Assembly (NCBI GenBank): GCA_017880705.1
Contig: JADGRS010000161.1
Coordinates: 1 to 7,059 of the forward strand
Direction of reading: 5' to 3'
From: Burkholderiales bacterium
GTDB lineage: Bacteria > Pseudomonadota > Gammaproteobacteria > Burkholderiales > Usitatibacteraceae
Length of the DNA stretch: 7,059 nt
The stretch's first letter is position 1, and every line of letters begins with the position of its first letter. Positions 6,622 through 7,059 of the stretch are shown in pieces. The notes beneath the pieces are model-generated. The model saw only the letters and a program-made list of their open reading frames with translations. It was not told where the DNA came from and did no database searches. Made by a program: the position numbers and the translations under genes.

Positions 6622-7059
6622 GGGCAAGCTCCATGCACACGTCGGCGCAGCGTCGCGTCGCGTCGGGTTTTCCGAGGGCGCGCGCGTTGCGCGCCATGAC
6701 CGTGAGGCGGGCTCTATCGAGTCCATGAAGGATCCGGGCCAGTTGCGCGGGTTGGGTTTCAAGCTGCTTCAATGCGATTCCCGCGTCGCGCTCGGCGAGG
6801 AAGCGCGCGTTCGCGGCCTGCTCGTCGGCCACGAACCACGGCAGGGGAAAGAGGATCGAGGCGACGCCGGCCGCGGTGATCTCGGCGACGGTGATCGCGC
6901 CCGAGCGGCAGATGAGCACGTCGCACCACGCGTATCGCGCCGCCATGTCCTCGACGAAGGGCAGCACTTCAGCGCGCACGCTTTCCTTCGCGTAGCCCGC
7001 GCGCAATCCTTCGAAAAGTTTTTCGCCCGACTGGTGGACGATCTCCGGGCGGTCGTCGG
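6611..7059 (-). CDS. murG: MurG, UDP-GlcNAc:lipid I N-acetylglucosaminyltransferase (C-terminal part)
   Basis: Only the last 148 codons are in the window; the 5' part lies beyond position 7059, and the first two bases belong to a split codon. MurG is a peripheral inner-membrane GT-B glycosyltransferase that transfers GlcNAc to lipid I, giving lipid II. The visible part is the C-terminal, UDP-GlcNAc-binding Rossmann domain. It reads [12 protein letters not shown], then [21 protein letters not shown], then TVAEITAAG with the conserved Glu that contacts the sugar nucleotide, then a donor-loop segment [12 protein letters not shown]. The loop commonly reads DDHQ plus NA in betaproteobacterial MurG as I recall it, so ADEQ is a mild divergence; the second Gln and the Asn are kept. 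The gene ends in TAA and overlaps the murC start by 11 nt. Identification is firm from motifs and from the neighbours. Confidence 0.95.
   Translation of the reverse strand, partial: DDRPEIVHQSGEKLFEGLRAGYAKESVRAEVLPFVEDMAARYAWCDVLICRSGAITVAEITAAGVASILFPLPWFVADEQAANARFLAERDAGIALKQLETQPAQLARILHGLDRARLTVMARNARALGKPDATRRCADVCMELAHAA
6629..6632 (-). promoter_or_regulatory. Ribosome binding site of murC, inside murG
   Basis: GGAG on the minus strand ends 7 nt before the ATG at 6621. It lies within the last codons of murG. It decides the murC start among in-frame options, since the frame remains open upstream. Confidence 0.6.

Noticed and set aside
4339..6699. A 786-codon open frame on the plus strand opposite murB and murC
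   Set aside because: It has the same low-complexity Arg/His/Ala composition and no motif, and it is antisense to well-supported genes. It is a codon-bias shadow.
7004..7006. A TTG start that would make a separate 131-residue protein
   Set aside because: The same frame continues upstream to the window edge with MurG sequence ([11 protein letters not shown]), so this TTG is an internal Leu codon of murG.

Overview
The window is a segment of the division and cell wall (dcw) cluster of a high-G+C Gram-negative bacterium. All genes lie on the minus strand, so transcription runs from position 7059 towards position 1. In that order they are murG (3' part only), murC, murB, ddl, ftsQ, ftsA and ftsZ. 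Protein style suggests a betaproteobacterium: the FtsZ tail resembles the E. coli type, MurB is short with a YRHVR-type active-site segment, and MurC starts [10 protein letters not shown]. murB sits between murC and ddl, whereas E. coli keeps murB elsewhere. I cannot assign an order or genus. No gene looks horizontally acquired; codon use and G+C look uniform by eye.

Positions 7059-3330 hold peptidoglycan precursor genes. MurG makes lipid II at the inner membrane, MurC adds L-Ala to UDP-MurNAc, MurB reduces enolpyruvyl-UDP-GlcNAc to UDP-MurNAc, and Ddl makes D-Ala-D-Ala for the stem peptide. Positions 3333-140 hold divisome genes: FtsQ (periplasmic scaffold), FtsA (actin-like membrane anchor) and FtsZ (tubulin-like ring). 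The genes are packed tightly: murG/murC overlap by 11 nt, murC/murB are 3 nt apart, and murB/ddl, ddl/ftsQ and ftsQ/ftsA each share a 4-nt ATGA stop/start. Only ftsZ has a real leader (36 nt) with a strong ribosome binding site. This suggests one polycistronic, translationally coupled operon.

The clearest anomaly is in ddl. Its N-terminal 165 codons and its C-terminal 146 codons are in different frames. The junction is near position 3770, and one missing G would explain it and restore a normal 311-residue enzyme. This is either a base error in the sequence or a true disruption.

Positions 1-139, downstream of ftsZ, are noncoding and contain three consecutive inverted repeats. The first is a 29-bp-arm REP/dRS3-like palindrome that almost touches the ftsZ stop codon. 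The second is a perfect 12-bp stem. The third is an 8-bp GC stem followed by a short T-rich tail that may be the operon terminator. I found no tRNA, rRNA, CRISPR array, insertion sequence or novel system. Apart from ddl and the repeats, this is an ordinary core-genome region.
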